The notes under the pieces: generated by a model
The model's input: the letters and a program-made list of their open reading frames with translations, nothing else
What the model was told of the DNA's origin: nothing
Database searches by the model: none
DNA from: Bacteroidota bacterium
GTDB lineage: Bacteria > Bacteroidota > Rhodothermia > Balneolales > HLUCCA01
Assembly: GCA_020832235.1 (NCBI GenBank)
Contig: JAFIEZ010000007.1
Span: 186,001 to 250,000 of the forward strand
Length of the DNA: 64,000 bases
Direction of reading: 5' to 3'
Program-made: the position numbers and the translations under genes
Shown: positions 1-8,493 of the stretch, in pieces
How the letters are laid out: every line of letters begins with the position of its first letter
How positions within the stretch are numbered: the first letter of the stretch is position 1

Positions 1-1
1 T

Positions 2-328
2 TCCGACGATGCGCGTTACATACGTAATTCGGCACGTGTTGCCAACCGTGATGAACTCAATGCTACTATACAACAGGTATTGCAAGAACTTTCGCATGAG
101 GAAGTTATTTCCCGACTTGAGCAGGGTTCCATCGCTTATGCCAGGCTGAATACGGTAGCTGATTTTGCGCGGCACCCTCAGTTGCGGATAAAACCGGTTG
201 ATTCGGAGGCGGGCCCAGTGCGTATCGTCGACCGTCCGGCAAAATTTGTAGGATATACAACATCCTTCGAGCGTATTCCGGATCTGGGCGAACATGAAGA
301 AGCATTGAAAAAGGAGTTCACCATATGA
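2..328 (+). CDS. CaiB/BaiF class III CoA-transferase, C-terminal end (5' end outside window)
   Basis: The frame is open from base 2, so this is the C-terminal ~108 residues of a longer protein that begins upstream of the window. The segment ARVANRDEL followed by a helical stretch, then ARLNTVADFARHPQL and the closing YTTSFERIPDLGEH, is the usual tail of formyl-CoA/succinyl-CoA class III CoA-transferases, which move CoA between carboxylic acids through aspartyl-CoA anhydrides. The catalytic Asp lies upstream and cannot be checked. The stop overlaps the next start (ATGA), so it is translationally coupled to the MaoC-like hydratase. This supports a role in activating an organic acid for the hydratase. 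The substrate is unknown. Confidence 0.8.
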   Translation, partial: SDDARYIRNSARVANRDELNATIQQVLQELSHEEVISRLEQGSIAYARLNTVADFARHPQLRIKPVDSEAGPVRIVDRPAKFVGYTTSFERIPDLGEHEEALKKEFTI

Positions 329-1302
329 ATAAACCGTTCAGCGAATGGATTGGTAAAACCCGGCAGTCGTACGATAGTATGGCCGCTGAGACCATGAAAC
401 GTTACGCTGCAACCATGGACCGCAATCCGGCCCTGGTAGTAGATGACGACCCGCTGTCGCCATGTGCTCATTGGTTCTATTTCACTCCGATGGAAGCTCT
501 TTCAGAGCTCGCTGAAGACGGACACCCGCATAAGGGAGACTTCCTGCCACCTATTGAGCTTCCACGAAGAATGTGGGCCGGAGGCAGGGTGAAAAACTTG
601 TCTGCATTACGTACGGGGCGCCCTGCCACCAAAACATCAACCATTACGCGCGTTGAGCAGAAAAACGGTCGAACCGGCTCGCTTTGTTTTGTAACTGTAG
701 TGCATCAGCTCGAGCAGGGTGGTGTACTTTGCGTAGAGGAAGAACAGGATATCGTTTATCGCGAAGCAGCGCCCAAAGGGGTGGCTCCCAAAAGAGGACA
801 AGCTATGCCGGGCCGTACCGACTGGACGGAAGTATGGAAGCCCGATGCGGTACAGCTGTTTCGATTTTCAGCCATCACGTTTAATGCGCACCGCATTCAT
901 TATGATGCCGATTACTGCCGCGATGTAGAGGGATATCCAGCTCCGGTAGTCCACGGACCGCTGTTACTGCACCGTATATTACAAGCATTCACATCCCGCC
1001 ATACTTCCCGTTGTGTCACCCATATCAGCTACCGGGCGATGGGACCGGTTTATCTCGGTGAGACGGTGAAGGTAGGCGGGATTGATGCTTCTGCCCAAAC
1101 CCAGCCTGAATCTCGCAACACAGCTTCCTCCGAAACAGCCGATGTGGCTGGAAAAAAGCTTCCTTCCGATACGCCCGGAGCAAGCGATGCATCCCCAAAA
1201 GGCGATTCAACCGTTCATAGCGGAGTAACAACCATGTTTATATTTGGCTCAGAAGGTAATATCGGCATGCAGGCCGAACTGAGCTGGGAGGAGTCTATTT
1301 AA
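325..1302 (+). CDS. MaoC-like / FAS1-type two-hot-dog enoyl-CoA hydratase (mesaconyl- or itaconyl-CoA hydratase-like)
   Basis: The 325-residue protein has an N-terminal MaoC-N/FAS1-like dehydratase half (about 1-150) and a C-terminal hot-dog half with the conserved stretch SAITFNAHRIHYD (about 182-194) followed by PAPVVHGPLLLHRIL. This arrangement is that of mesaconyl-C4-CoA hydratase and itaconyl-CoA hydratase, which add water to C5 enoyl-CoA dicarboxylates. An aaggag motif precedes the ATG by seven bases. It overlaps the CoA-transferase by four bases and the MmgE/PrpD gene by one. Odd feature: residues ~254-298 form a low-complexity Ser/Thr/Ala/Pro-rich stretch inside the last hot-dog strands, not expected in the family. 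The exact substrate is inference from family and neighbours. Confidence 0.75.
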   Translation: MNKPFSEWIGKTRQSYDSMAAETMKRYAATMDRNPALVVDDDPLSPCAHWFYFTPMEALSELAEDGHPHKGDFLPPIELPRRMWAGGRVKNLSALRTGRPATKTSTITRVEQKNGRTGSLCFVTVVHQLEQGGVLCVEEEQDIVYREAAPKGVAPKRGQAMPGRTDWTEVWKPDAVQLFRFSAITFNAHRIHYDADYCRDVEGYPAPVVHGPLLLHRILQAFTSRHTSRCVTHISYRAMGPVYLGETVKVGGIDASAQTQPESRNTASSETADVAGKKLPSDTPGASDASPKGDSTVHSGVTTMFIFGSEGNIGMQAELSWEESI

Positions 1303-2633
1303 TGAAAACAACCCTGTCACTAACCCGGCTGCTCAGTCGTGAGATGCGCGATCGTGTCATTCGTCGCAAAGATCTCGACGTTGCACTCTATTATACCCTG
1401 GATGTTCTGGGGTCGTATGTGGCCGGAGGTGTAACGGATCAAGGTCAGAAGCTGCGAGAGTATCACCGAATTAACACATTGAAAGGGGTAGAGGCCGAAG
1501 CATTCCTTGCAGCAGCCTTATGCCATATTACTGAAACCGACGACTTGCACAGAAGCTCGGTGACACACCCTGGCTGCGTGGTCATACCGGCCGCTCTTGA
1601 AATGGCCCGCCATCTGGATCTCACCGGAAAAATGGCTCTGGAAGCCGTCGTGGTGGGTTATGAAGTGATGATTCGCATTGGCGATGCTCTGGGCGACAAG
1701 CACTACACGATTTTTCATAATACGGCCACGGCCGGTGTTTTCGGTGCAGCAGCGGCGGCGGCTTATCTGCTAGAACTCAACGAAGACCAATGGGTCTGGG
1801 CACTTGGTAACGCCGGTACACAAGCGGCAGGGCTCTGGCAGTTTAACGTAGATGCAACGATGAGTAAGCATCTGCACGCGGGTCACGCAGCGCAAAGTGG
1901 CATACGAGCTGCTTTGCTGGCCATGCGCGGATTTACAGGTCCGGAACAGATACTGGAGGGCGAGAAAGGGTTTTTCAAAGCGATGTGTCCGGATGCCCGA
2001 CCACATGCGGTGACCCGCAAGCTCCGAAATTGGCGAATCGCAGAGACCTCCATAAAACCATATCCATCCTGTCGCCATACCCATCCGGCCATTGATGTGG
2101 CCCTCGATCTGCGTGAACAGCTCCGCCAAAAAGGCCATACCCACGAAGATATTCAACAAATTCGCATCCGAACGTACGCCACATCACAACGTTTTACCGA
2201 CAACCAAGAGCCTGAAACTACATTTGCAGCAAAATTTAGCATTCAATACTGCGTGACGACCAGCCTGATTAACGGGTTTCCGGTGCTGAGTGATTTTGAG
2301 GGTGAACGCTTGCATCAACTCAGAACAAACCCTCTGCTGAAATTAATGCAGGTTCAGGTAGATGAGGGGTTCTCGGAGCGATACCCTAAGGAGTGGGGTT
2401 CAGCCATTGAAATTACGTTGCTCAACGGGTACACTTTTAAGGCGGAAACCTTCGCGGCGAAAGGCGACCCGGAGAAACCCGTCACGCAGCCCGAACTCAG
2501 ATCAAAGATTCTGGGAGAATTTACATACGCGGGTTTATCGCAGAGGGAGGGTGAGGACCTCTACACAGAATTTGAGGGGTTATGTACCTCAGAAACCATC
2601 CCTCAGCTCGTGTGGAATAAAACGAAGTCATAA
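1302..2633 (+). CDS. MmgE/PrpD family protein
   Basis: A 443-residue protein of the MmgE/PrpD family, which contains 2-methylcitrate dehydratase, cis-aconitate decarboxylase (IRG1/CAD) and iminodisuccinate epimerase. Recognised by DVLGSYVAGG near the N-terminus, the HITETDDLHRSS..HPG active-site region (about 71-90), a helical Ala/Gly-rich core, and the SIKPYPSCRHTHPAIDVAL segment near 250-270. Length is typical. The start codon overlaps the upstream stop (TAATG), indicating tight coupling to the hydratase. No prpB or prpC lies beside it, so a classic methylcitrate operon is not supported. With a class III CoA-transferase and a C5-type hydratase upstream, a role in itaconate- or mesaconate-type metabolism is plausible but unproven. 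Confidence 0.85.
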   Translation: MKTTLSLTRLLSREMRDRVIRRKDLDVALYYTLDVLGSYVAGGVTDQGQKLREYHRINTLKGVEAEAFLAAALCHITETDDLHRSSVTHPGCVVIPAALEMARHLDLTGKMALEAVVVGYEVMIRIGDALGDKHYTIFHNTATAGVFGAAAAAAYLLELNEDQWVWALGNAGTQAAGLWQFNVDATMSKHLHAGHAAQSGIRAALLAMRGFTGPEQILEGEKGFFKAMCPDARPHAVTRKLRNWRIAETSIKPYPSCRHTHPAIDVALDLREQLRQKGHTHEDIQQIRIRTYATSQRFTDNQEPETTFAAKFSIQYCVTTSLINGFPVLSDFEGERLHQLRTNPLLKLMQVQVDEGFSERYPKEWGSAIEITLLNGYTFKAETFAAKGDPEKPVTQPELRSKILGEFTYAGLSQREGEDLYTEFEGLCTSETIPQLVWNKTKS

Positions 2634-2731
2634 GGAGGCAAGGGCGCAGTGGAGTTGATTCCCTTCATGCAGACCTAAAACCCTTAAGCCAACAAAACAG
2701 TTTAATCAGGAATAAAATCTAGGAGAATACA

Positions 2732-4159
2732 ATGAGTAAACCACAAAACTACATCAACGGAAAATGGGTAGACGGTTCGCTGGGAACCATGGATATGATA
2801 AACCCGTCGCATGATAGCGTTATGGGCAAGATCGCACGCAGCGACGCACGGGATGTGGATGCCGCCGTGGCCGCTGCCCGCGCTGCCTTTGAGGGTGAGT
2901 GGGGACAAACGCCAGCTGCCGAACGGGGTCGCCTCCTGCAAAAAGCCGCACAAAAACTTTATGAGCACGCCGAGGAACTGGCACAAATCGAGTCGGCCGA
3001 CGCCGGTAAACCACTCACCCAGGCCCGTGGTGACGCCCAGCAGATAGCCCGATATTTTGAATTTTACGCCGGTGCTGCCGATAAACTGCACGGGGAGACC
3101 ATCCCTTATCAAAATGGGTTTACCGTATACACCACCCGTGAACCCTACGGCGTTACGGGCCATATTATTCCCTGGAACTACCCCCTCCAAATGACAGGCA
3201 GAACCCTGGCCCCGGCCCTCGCTGCGGGCAACGCAACGGTTCTTAAGCCTGCTGAAGATGCCTGCCTGGCCATTGTACGCGTGTTTGAAATTCTGGATGA
3301 AGTCGGTTTTCCTGCCGGCGCCCTAAATCTGGTTACCGGTCGCGGAGACGAGGCCGGCGCTGCTTTATCTAAAAACAGCGATATTGATCACCTTGCTTTT
3401 ACGGGTTCGCCAGAAGTGGGAACCATCGTGATGGAGACTATGGCGAAAAATTTGCGTCCTGTTGTGCTTGAGCTTGGCGGTAAGTCGCCTCAGGTTGTGT
3501 TTGAAGACGCCGATGTTGAGGCCGCACTACCCGTAATTGTAAAGGCCATCATCCAGAATGCCGGACAAACCTGCTCAGCCGGGTCCAGATTGCTGGTGCA
3601 TGAGTCCTTGCATGATGAGGTGGTTGGCAAGCTCATCGATCGATTCAATGCCGTTAAGGTAGGTCCCGCCGAAACCGATCCCGATATTGGTCCTATCATC
3701 AGTAAAAAACAACTCGAACGGGTTACATCTCTGGTTGATCTGGCAGTGAAAAACGGAGCCAAAATACTGGCTCAGGCTGAAAAACCCGAAGGTAAGGGCT
3801 ATTTTTATCCTCCTACATTGCTTGGAGCGGTGAACAACAATCATGAAGTAGCGCAGAAGGAAGTATTCGGTCCGGTTCTGGTTGTTATTCCCTTCAAAGA
3901 TGAGGCCGAGGCCCTGCATCTTGCCAATAATGTGCCATATGGACTGGTAGCCGCAGTATGGACGCGCGATAATGGTCGTGCTCACCGCATGGTAAAAGGT
4001 ATTCGCGCCGGACAGGTTTTTGTGAATAGCTACGGCGCCGGCGGTGGCGTAGAACTGCCTTTCGGTGGGATGAAACAAAGCGGCTTTGGACGTGAAAAAG
4101 GTTTTGAGGCCTTGCACCATGTCACCACTACGAAAACAGTAGTAATTAACCACGGCTAG
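2732..4159 (+). CDS. NAD(P)-dependent aldehyde dehydrogenase
   Basis: A full-length (475 aa) soluble aldehyde dehydrogenase that oxidises an aldehyde to the acid. Visible hallmarks are the PWNYPL oxyanion motif with Asn149, FTGSPEVG in the Rossmann domain (about 223-230), LELGGKSP with general-base Glu247, and GQTCSAGSR with nucleophile Cys281. The C-terminal ELPFGGMKQSGFGRE segment is also intact. A clear ctaggaga ribosome site sits before the ATG. It begins 98 bases after the MmgE/PrpD gene and is followed nine bases later by an alcohol dehydrogenase, so the two probably oxidise an alcohol to an acid in sequence. Sequence is nearest to betaine-aldehyde/broad-range ALDHs by eye; I cannot name the substrate. 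Confidence 0.93.
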   Translation: MSKPQNYINGKWVDGSLGTMDMINPSHDSVMGKIARSDARDVDAAVAAARAAFEGEWGQTPAAERGRLLQKAAQKLYEHAEELAQIESADAGKPLTQARGDAQQIARYFEFYAGAADKLHGETIPYQNGFTVYTTREPYGVTGHIIPWNYPLQMTGRTLAPALAAGNATVLKPAEDACLAIVRVFEILDEVGFPAGALNLVTGRGDEAGAALSKNSDIDHLAFTGSPEVGTIVMETMAKNLRPVVLELGGKSPQVVFEDADVEAALPVIVKAIIQNAGQTCSAGSRLLVHESLHDEVVGKLIDRFNAVKVGPAETDPDIGPIISKKQLERVTSLVDLAVKNGAKILAQAEKPEGKGYFYPPTLLGAVNNNHEVAQKEVFGPVLVVIPFKDEAEALHLANNVPYGLVAAVWTRDNGRAHRMVKGIRAGQVFVNSYGAGGGVELPFGGMKQSGFGREKGFEALHHVTTTKTVVINHG

Positions 4160-4168
4160 GAGGAAGCT

Positions 4169-5227
4169 ATGAAAAGTTTGCAATTAACGGATTTTGGCAA
4201 ACCCTTGCAGTGGAATGAATACGAAACTCCGGAGCCTGTCGGTAAAGAGGTTCTTGTTAAGGTATCTGCCTGCGGTGTTTGTCATTCAGATCTGCATATC
4301 TGGGAGGGATACTATGAGCTTGGTGGCGAGGAACGCATCTACGTGAAGGAGCGGGGTGTGAACCTGCCTCTTACGATGGGACATGAGGTTGTGGGTGTAG
4401 TTGAAGCCGCTGGACCCGATGTAACGGGAGTGAAACCGGGTGACAAGCGTCTGGTATATCCCTGGGTTGGTTGTGGAACGTGCAAGTACTGCCGAAGTGA
4501 GCGTCCTCAGATGTGCTCGAAGCCCAGATCGCTGGGAGTTTACACGAATGGCGGATACAGCTCTCATGTGCTGGTGCCCGATGCGCAATACCTGGTGAAC
4601 ATCGACGGCCTTCGCGATGAACAAGCCTGTTCGTACGCCTGTGCCGGACTTACGGCATACAGCGCCCTGAAAAAAGCAATGCCGCTGGAGTCAGACGAAA
4701 CACTGGTGCTCGTTGGCGCCGGCGGGCTCGGCCTGATGGCGGTTCAGGTAGTACGCGAGCTCACCGACGCCCGGGTCATTATGATGGACATCGACGATGA
4801 GAAGCTCGAGACCGTTCGCTCTCTGACGCCGGGCGTGGAAACCTTGAACACCTCCCAAAAAGATGCCGTATCGACTATTATGGAGATGACCGCAAATGCC
4901 GGTGCGAATGCTGTGATTGATTTTGTGAATAACGAGCATACGGCCAAAGCCTCTTTCGGCATGTTAGCCAAGAATGGTCAGATGATTATGGTCGGTCTTT
5001 TCGGTGGGAAACTTACCTTTCCAACACCGGTGCCGGCACTGAAAAATCAGACCATCAGAGGATCCTACACCGGAAGTCTGGTAGAGCTGCGAGAACTGAT
5101 TGATATCATCAAAGAAAAAGACCTGCGTCCGGTACCGGTAAAGACTTATCCTATGGATGAGGCTGCCAGTTTACTGGATAGAGTGAAAGATGGCAAAATC
5201 ATTGGCAGGGCTGTCCTGACCCCATAA
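4169..5227 (+). CDS. Zinc-dependent alcohol dehydrogenase (MDR superfamily)
   Basis: A 352-residue medium-chain dehydrogenase. Catalytic zinc ligands are Cys38 in CGVCHSD and His72 in MGHEVVG, with a further Cys in the ACAGLTAY region. The structural zinc lobe is Cys102, Cys105, Cys108 and Cys116. The cofactor site reads VGAGGLGLMAVQ, and an acidic residue at the end of the next strand (MMDIDDEK) points to NAD rather than NADP. An aggagg site lies just before the start, and the gene follows the aldehyde dehydrogenase by nine bases, so they are one transcript. A ten-residue stretch after HIWEGYYELGG is longer than in yeast-type ADHs. Substrate unknown. Confidence 0.93.
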   Translation: MKSLQLTDFGKPLQWNEYETPEPVGKEVLVKVSACGVCHSDLHIWEGYYELGGEERIYVKERGVNLPLTMGHEVVGVVEAAGPDVTGVKPGDKRLVYPWVGCGTCKYCRSERPQMCSKPRSLGVYTNGGYSSHVLVPDAQYLVNIDGLRDEQACSYACAGLTAYSALKKAMPLESDETLVLVGAGGLGLMAVQVVRELTDARVIMMDIDDEKLETVRSLTPGVETLNTSQKDAVSTIMEMTANAGANAVIDFVNNEHTAKASFGMLAKNGQMIMVGLFGGKLTFPTPVPALKNQTIRGSYTGSLVELRELIDIIKEKDLRPVPVKTYPMDEAASLLDRVKDGKIIGRAVLTP

Positions 5228-5399
5228 ATGCTGCAAGTACCTGACGAGTTTTGTGCAACGTACATCATCCTGATTTTCTGCTAAAGAACATCATCGTATG
5301 TACTTGTCGAGAGTTTTTTTGTGGTTTCGCTCTTACACTGCTTTTTGATGACAATCATTCATCTGAACTTATTTAAATGCCGGATCATCCGGTTATACC
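5228..5399. other. Intergenic region between dehydrogenase block and ABC operon
   Basis: 172 bases without a gene. Inverted copies CAAGTAC (5234-5240) and GTACTTG (5300-5306) are followed by a T-run at 5314-5320, which could be a long-stem terminator for the dehydrogenases. A GCCGGAT/ATCCGG hairpin lies just before the ABC operon start. Both calls are weak. Confidence 0.3.
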
Positions 5400-6383
5400 A
5401 TGATTAACGTACAGTCACTTACCAAGAAAATCGACGGCAACACCATCGTCAGGGATATTTCCTTCGAAGTAAACCGCGGTGAAATCATGGGGTTTATTGG
5501 TCCGAACGGGGCCGGCAAAACCACCACACTGCGCATGCTTTCATGTGCCATGGCGCCTACATCGGGTACGGCAGAGCTGGCAGGCTTTGATCTGAGAACG
5601 CAAGACCATGAAATCCGTCGCATTTTGGGATATCAGCCGGAAACCCCACCTCTGTACCCGTACATGAACGTGCTGGATTACCTCAAGTTCATGGCCGACC
5701 TCCGCCAAATTCCGTCGGAAAGCAAAACCAAAGCCATCGATTCGGCCATCGATAAGTGTAAACTCGCGGAGATGACCGGCAGGGAAATCGGTAAACTCTC
5801 GAAAGGGTATCGCCAGCGGGTAGGACTCGCCCAGGCCATTCTTGCCTCCCCCAAAATACTACTGCTCGACGAGCCCACGGCTAGTTTAGATCCCGAGCAG
5901 ATTAACGAAACAAGGGGAATTATCCGTAACTGCGCCGAGGATGCAGCCGTTATTTTCAGCACCCACATTATGCAGGAGATTCAGCATTTGTGCGACCGTA
6001 TTGTGGTTATAAAGCAAGGACAGGTTCGATATAAAGAGCACATCCGGGTAACAAGAGCTACCGATAACACCCGCCGTCACCTGGTGATTCAGGTGCGCGG
6101 GAACACCGATATCAATGAATGCAAAATACAAGACATTCTGGCTGATTTTACCCAAAGTGAGCATGTTAACGTCGATGTTCGTGCCGGAAGTGGGTCTGCA
6201 CCCCATGCGAACCCGGGTGAGACCGATGTACACATACTGAAACTCTATGCAGCCATCCCCGACGACGACGCCATGCAGTTTCAGCTGTTGCAGTGTCTAA
6301 TCAACGACGGAATCCCTATTCTTACGGTAATGCCACGGGAGAGTGAACTCGAACAGACCATCCTCCATTACATGAAAAACTGA
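5400..6383 (+). CDS. ABC transporter ATP-binding protein (GldA-like)
   Basis: A 327-residue ABC ATPase that would power the ABC-2 permease encoded next. It has Walker A GPNGAGKTT (about 38-46), the signature LSKGYRQR, Walker B ILLLDEPTASLD and the H-loop STHIM. After the ~230-residue nucleotide-binding domain comes a ~95-residue C-terminal extension typical of GldA/NatA-type ATPases. It leads a four-gene operon with four- to nine-base gaps and one start-stop overlap. Operons of ATPase, permease, GldG-like and DUF4340-like proteins are common in many phyla. In flavobacteria the GldA/F/G version is needed for gliding, but nothing here shows gliding, so I leave the function open. Confidence 0.9.
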   Translation: MINVQSLTKKIDGNTIVRDISFEVNRGEIMGFIGPNGAGKTTTLRMLSCAMAPTSGTAELAGFDLRTQDHEIRRILGYQPETPPLYPYMNVLDYLKFMADLRQIPSESKTKAIDSAIDKCKLAEMTGREIGKLSKGYRQRVGLAQAILASPKILLLDEPTASLDPEQINETRGIIRNCAEDAAVIFSTHIMQEIQHLCDRIVVIKQGQVRYKEHIRVTRATDNTRRHLVIQVRGNTDINECKIQDILADFTQSEHVNVDVRAGSGSAPHANPGETDVHILKLYAAIPDDDAMQFQLLQCLINDGIPILTVMPRESELEQTILHYMKN

Positions 6384-6387
6384 GCTT

Positions 6388-7116
6388 ATGTCGACCTATA
6401 TTTCTATGATTCGCGTTATATGGAAGAAGGAGCTGCATAACTACTTCTGGAGCCCCATTGCATACATCATCCTGCCCATCTTTTTGCTGGTGAGCGGGTA
6501 TTTTTTCTCCTTCAGTCTCTTTTACCTGCAAGTGGCCACAATGACAAACGCTTTTCATAATATGGCCATTCTGTTGTTGCTCTTGGCCCCGGCCATTACG
6601 ATGCGCCTGATGGCGGAGGAGAATCAATCCGGGTCCATGGAATTGCTTTTTACCCTGCCGATTTCCTATGGTACCATCATTTTGGGCAAGTATCTGGCTG
6701 CCGTAACGGTGCTGATAATTGGACTATTGGGCTCGCTGGTCTTTTTGATCCCCCTTTTTGCCTATGGCGACCCAGATCCGGGACCCATTTTGGCCGGTTA
6801 TCTGGGAATCTTTCTTTTGGGTAGTGTTTACCTTTCGGTCGGAATTTTTGTTTCATCCCTGTCGAAAAATCAAATTGTGGCCGCCGTTGGGACCACCGGT
6901 ATTCTAATCATATTCTGGTTCGCATCCTACCTGGATAATTTCAATGTACTAGGGAATATCGGCATATCGTTCAGATACATATCGGTTTCATACCACCACG
7001 GGGAGTTTGTGCGAGGAATCGTACCCCTTGCTTCCGTTATTTATATGATCAGCCTGGCAGGACTTTTCTACGCGCTTAGCTGGTTCAGCCTGTACCGAAA
7101 ACGATATATAGTGTAG
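6388..7116 (+). CDS. ABC-2 type permease (GldF-like)
   Basis: A 242-residue inner-membrane protein with about six hydrophobic helices. It opens with the short amphipathic segment typical of ABC-2 permeases (RVIWKKELHNYFWSPIAY) and carries the conserved RLMAEENQSGSMELLFTLPIS loop after the second helix, a hallmark of the GldF/NosY group. It starts four bases after the ATPase stop and lies ten bases before the GldG-like gene. It should form the membrane channel of this transporter, probably as a homodimer because no second permease is present. The exported substrate cannot be read from the sequence. Confidence 0.9.
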   Translation: MSTYISMIRVIWKKELHNYFWSPIAYIILPIFLLVSGYFFSFSLFYLQVATMTNAFHNMAILLLLLAPAITMRLMAEENQSGSMELLFTLPISYGTIILGKYLAAVTVLIIGLLGSLVFLIPLFAYGDPDPGPILAGYLGIFLLGSVYLSVGIFVSSLSKNQIVAAVGTTGILIIFWFASYLDNFNVLGNIGISFRYISVSYHHGEFVRGIVPLASVIYMISLAGLFYALSWFSLYRKRYIV

Positions 7117-7125
7117 GTTCGTCTT

Positions 7126-8493
7126 ATGAAAAAACAACACATTTACCTTACTACTGCACTTGCTGTAGCCGTTGTGGTTCTGATCAATTTGATTGGATCG
7201 GCTTCCGGTGTGCGTATGGATACTACACGAGAAGGGCTCTATTCACTTACACAGATATCACGAGATATTCTGGAGCGACTTGAAGAGCCGGTGGAAATCA
7301 CCCATTTTTATATTGCAGCTGACCCCAGATTTCGTCCTACTTTGGAGCTTTTGCGTGAGTACGAGCGCAGATCCCCGCTTATTACTGCACGTGCCTATGA
7401 TATTAATACCCATCCTTCCGTGGCTCGCAGTATGGGCGTTACCTTTCAGGGTACAACCATTATTCGCATGGGCGATCGGGTGCAGGAGGTTTCCGGCGGC
7501 GATGAGGTGAGTGTTACCAACGGTATTTATCGCATGCTCAACACCCAGGGAAGAACCATTTACTTCACGGCCGGTCATGGTGAGTACGATCTCTTCAGCA
7601 TGGTTTCGGAAGATCACCTGGAGGGAGAAGGGGACGAAGACCGGCCCATCTTTTTGCACGAGTCACGCGGACTGGCCAAACTCCGTGAGCGATTGGAACT
7701 GATGGGACACACGGCGGAACAGATTTTTCCTCAAACCGGTCAGCCCGTACCCGCAGATGCCGACCTGGTTGTCATCGTATCTCCATCAGAAACCTTTCCT
7801 TCTGAATCACTGCAGGCTATTCGCGACTATCTCGATGATGGCGGTCGGTTGTTCGTGATGCTGGATGCTTTTCGGGATGGCGGCCTCGGCGAAATTCTTT
7901 CTGAGTTCGGTATTGTGCCTCAAAACGATCTGGTAGTAGATTTTGGCAATCACTTCTGGAACGACGCTACGGCACCAGCCACCGGTCGGTACACCCGTCA
8001 TGCTATTACCGAGCGCCTCCCGCTTACATTTTTCCCGGGCGTGCAATCGCTGCAAGTGGCTGAAAATCTCCCTGACCATATAAATGTTACAACCTTGTTC
8101 AGTTCTTCCTCACGAAGTATTTCTGTGTCGGATATGGAGCAGTTGAATCGGCTGCGAAACCTCGATTTACCGGTTCAATCGTACGACCTGATGATGATCA
8201 GCGAGGTCGGGCGGGGCGACGACCGTACAAAAATTGCCGTTATCGGCGACGGTGATGTCGCGGCAAACGAGTACTTGTCGATACTGGGGAACGAACGCCT
8301 CGTTGTAAACACAATAAACTGGCTGATGGGAGCCGATGAGCGCCTGGATTTACCCGCGGCTACGTATGAGCTACCTATGGTAAACTTGACGAACCGGCAG
8401 ATGCAATTTACGTTTATCATCAGCACGGTGATGATGCCGCTGCTTTTCATTCTGGCAGGTGTTGGTGTTTGGTGGGTGAGGAGGAAACAATGA
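7126..8493 (+). CDS. GldG-like ABC auxiliary protein
   Basis: A 455-residue membrane-anchored extracytoplasmic protein. An N-terminal helix (about 7-25) is followed by the DTTREGLYSLTQISRDILERL stretch typical of GldG and ABC-auxiliary proteins. The central part is an alpha/beta domain resembling a degenerate class I amidotransferase fold (YFTAGHGEYDLF, LVVIVSPSETFP, GGRLFVMLDAF). A C-terminal membrane helix (about 428-450) ends in basic residues. Proteins of this type sit beside ABC-2 permeases and are thought to be accessory subunits facing the periplasm. The final codon overlaps the next start, so the DUF4340-like partner is coupled. Confidence 0.88.
   Translation: MKKQHIYLTTALAVAVVVLINLIGSASGVRMDTTREGLYSLTQISRDILERLEEPVEITHFYIAADPRFRPTLELLREYERRSPLITARAYDINTHPSVARSMGVTFQGTTIIRMGDRVQEVSGGDEVSVTNGIYRMLNTQGRTIYFTAGHGEYDLFSMVSEDHLEGEGDEDRPIFLHESRGLAKLRERLELMGHTAEQIFPQTGQPVPADADLVVIVSPSETFPSESLQAIRDYLDDGGRLFVMLDAFRDGGLGEILSEFGIVPQNDLVVDFGNHFWNDATAPATGRYTRHAITERLPLTFFPGVQSLQVAENLPDHINVTTLFSSSSRSISVSDMEQLNRLRNLDLPVQSYDLMMISEVGRGDDRTKIAVIGDGDVAANEYLSILGNERLVVNTINWLMGADERLDLPAATYELPMVNLTNRQMQFTFIISTVMMPLLFILAGVGVWWVRRKQ

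Noticed and set aside
3575-4183. 202-codon open frame on the minus strand
   Set aside because: It lies wholly opposite the aldehyde dehydrogenase, has no plausible product and ends beyond the next gene's start; codon structure follows the true gene.
5234-5320. Riboswitch or small RNA in the region before the ABC operon
   Set aside because: Only one distant 7-base inverted repeat and a T-run are seen; no conserved riboswitch core.
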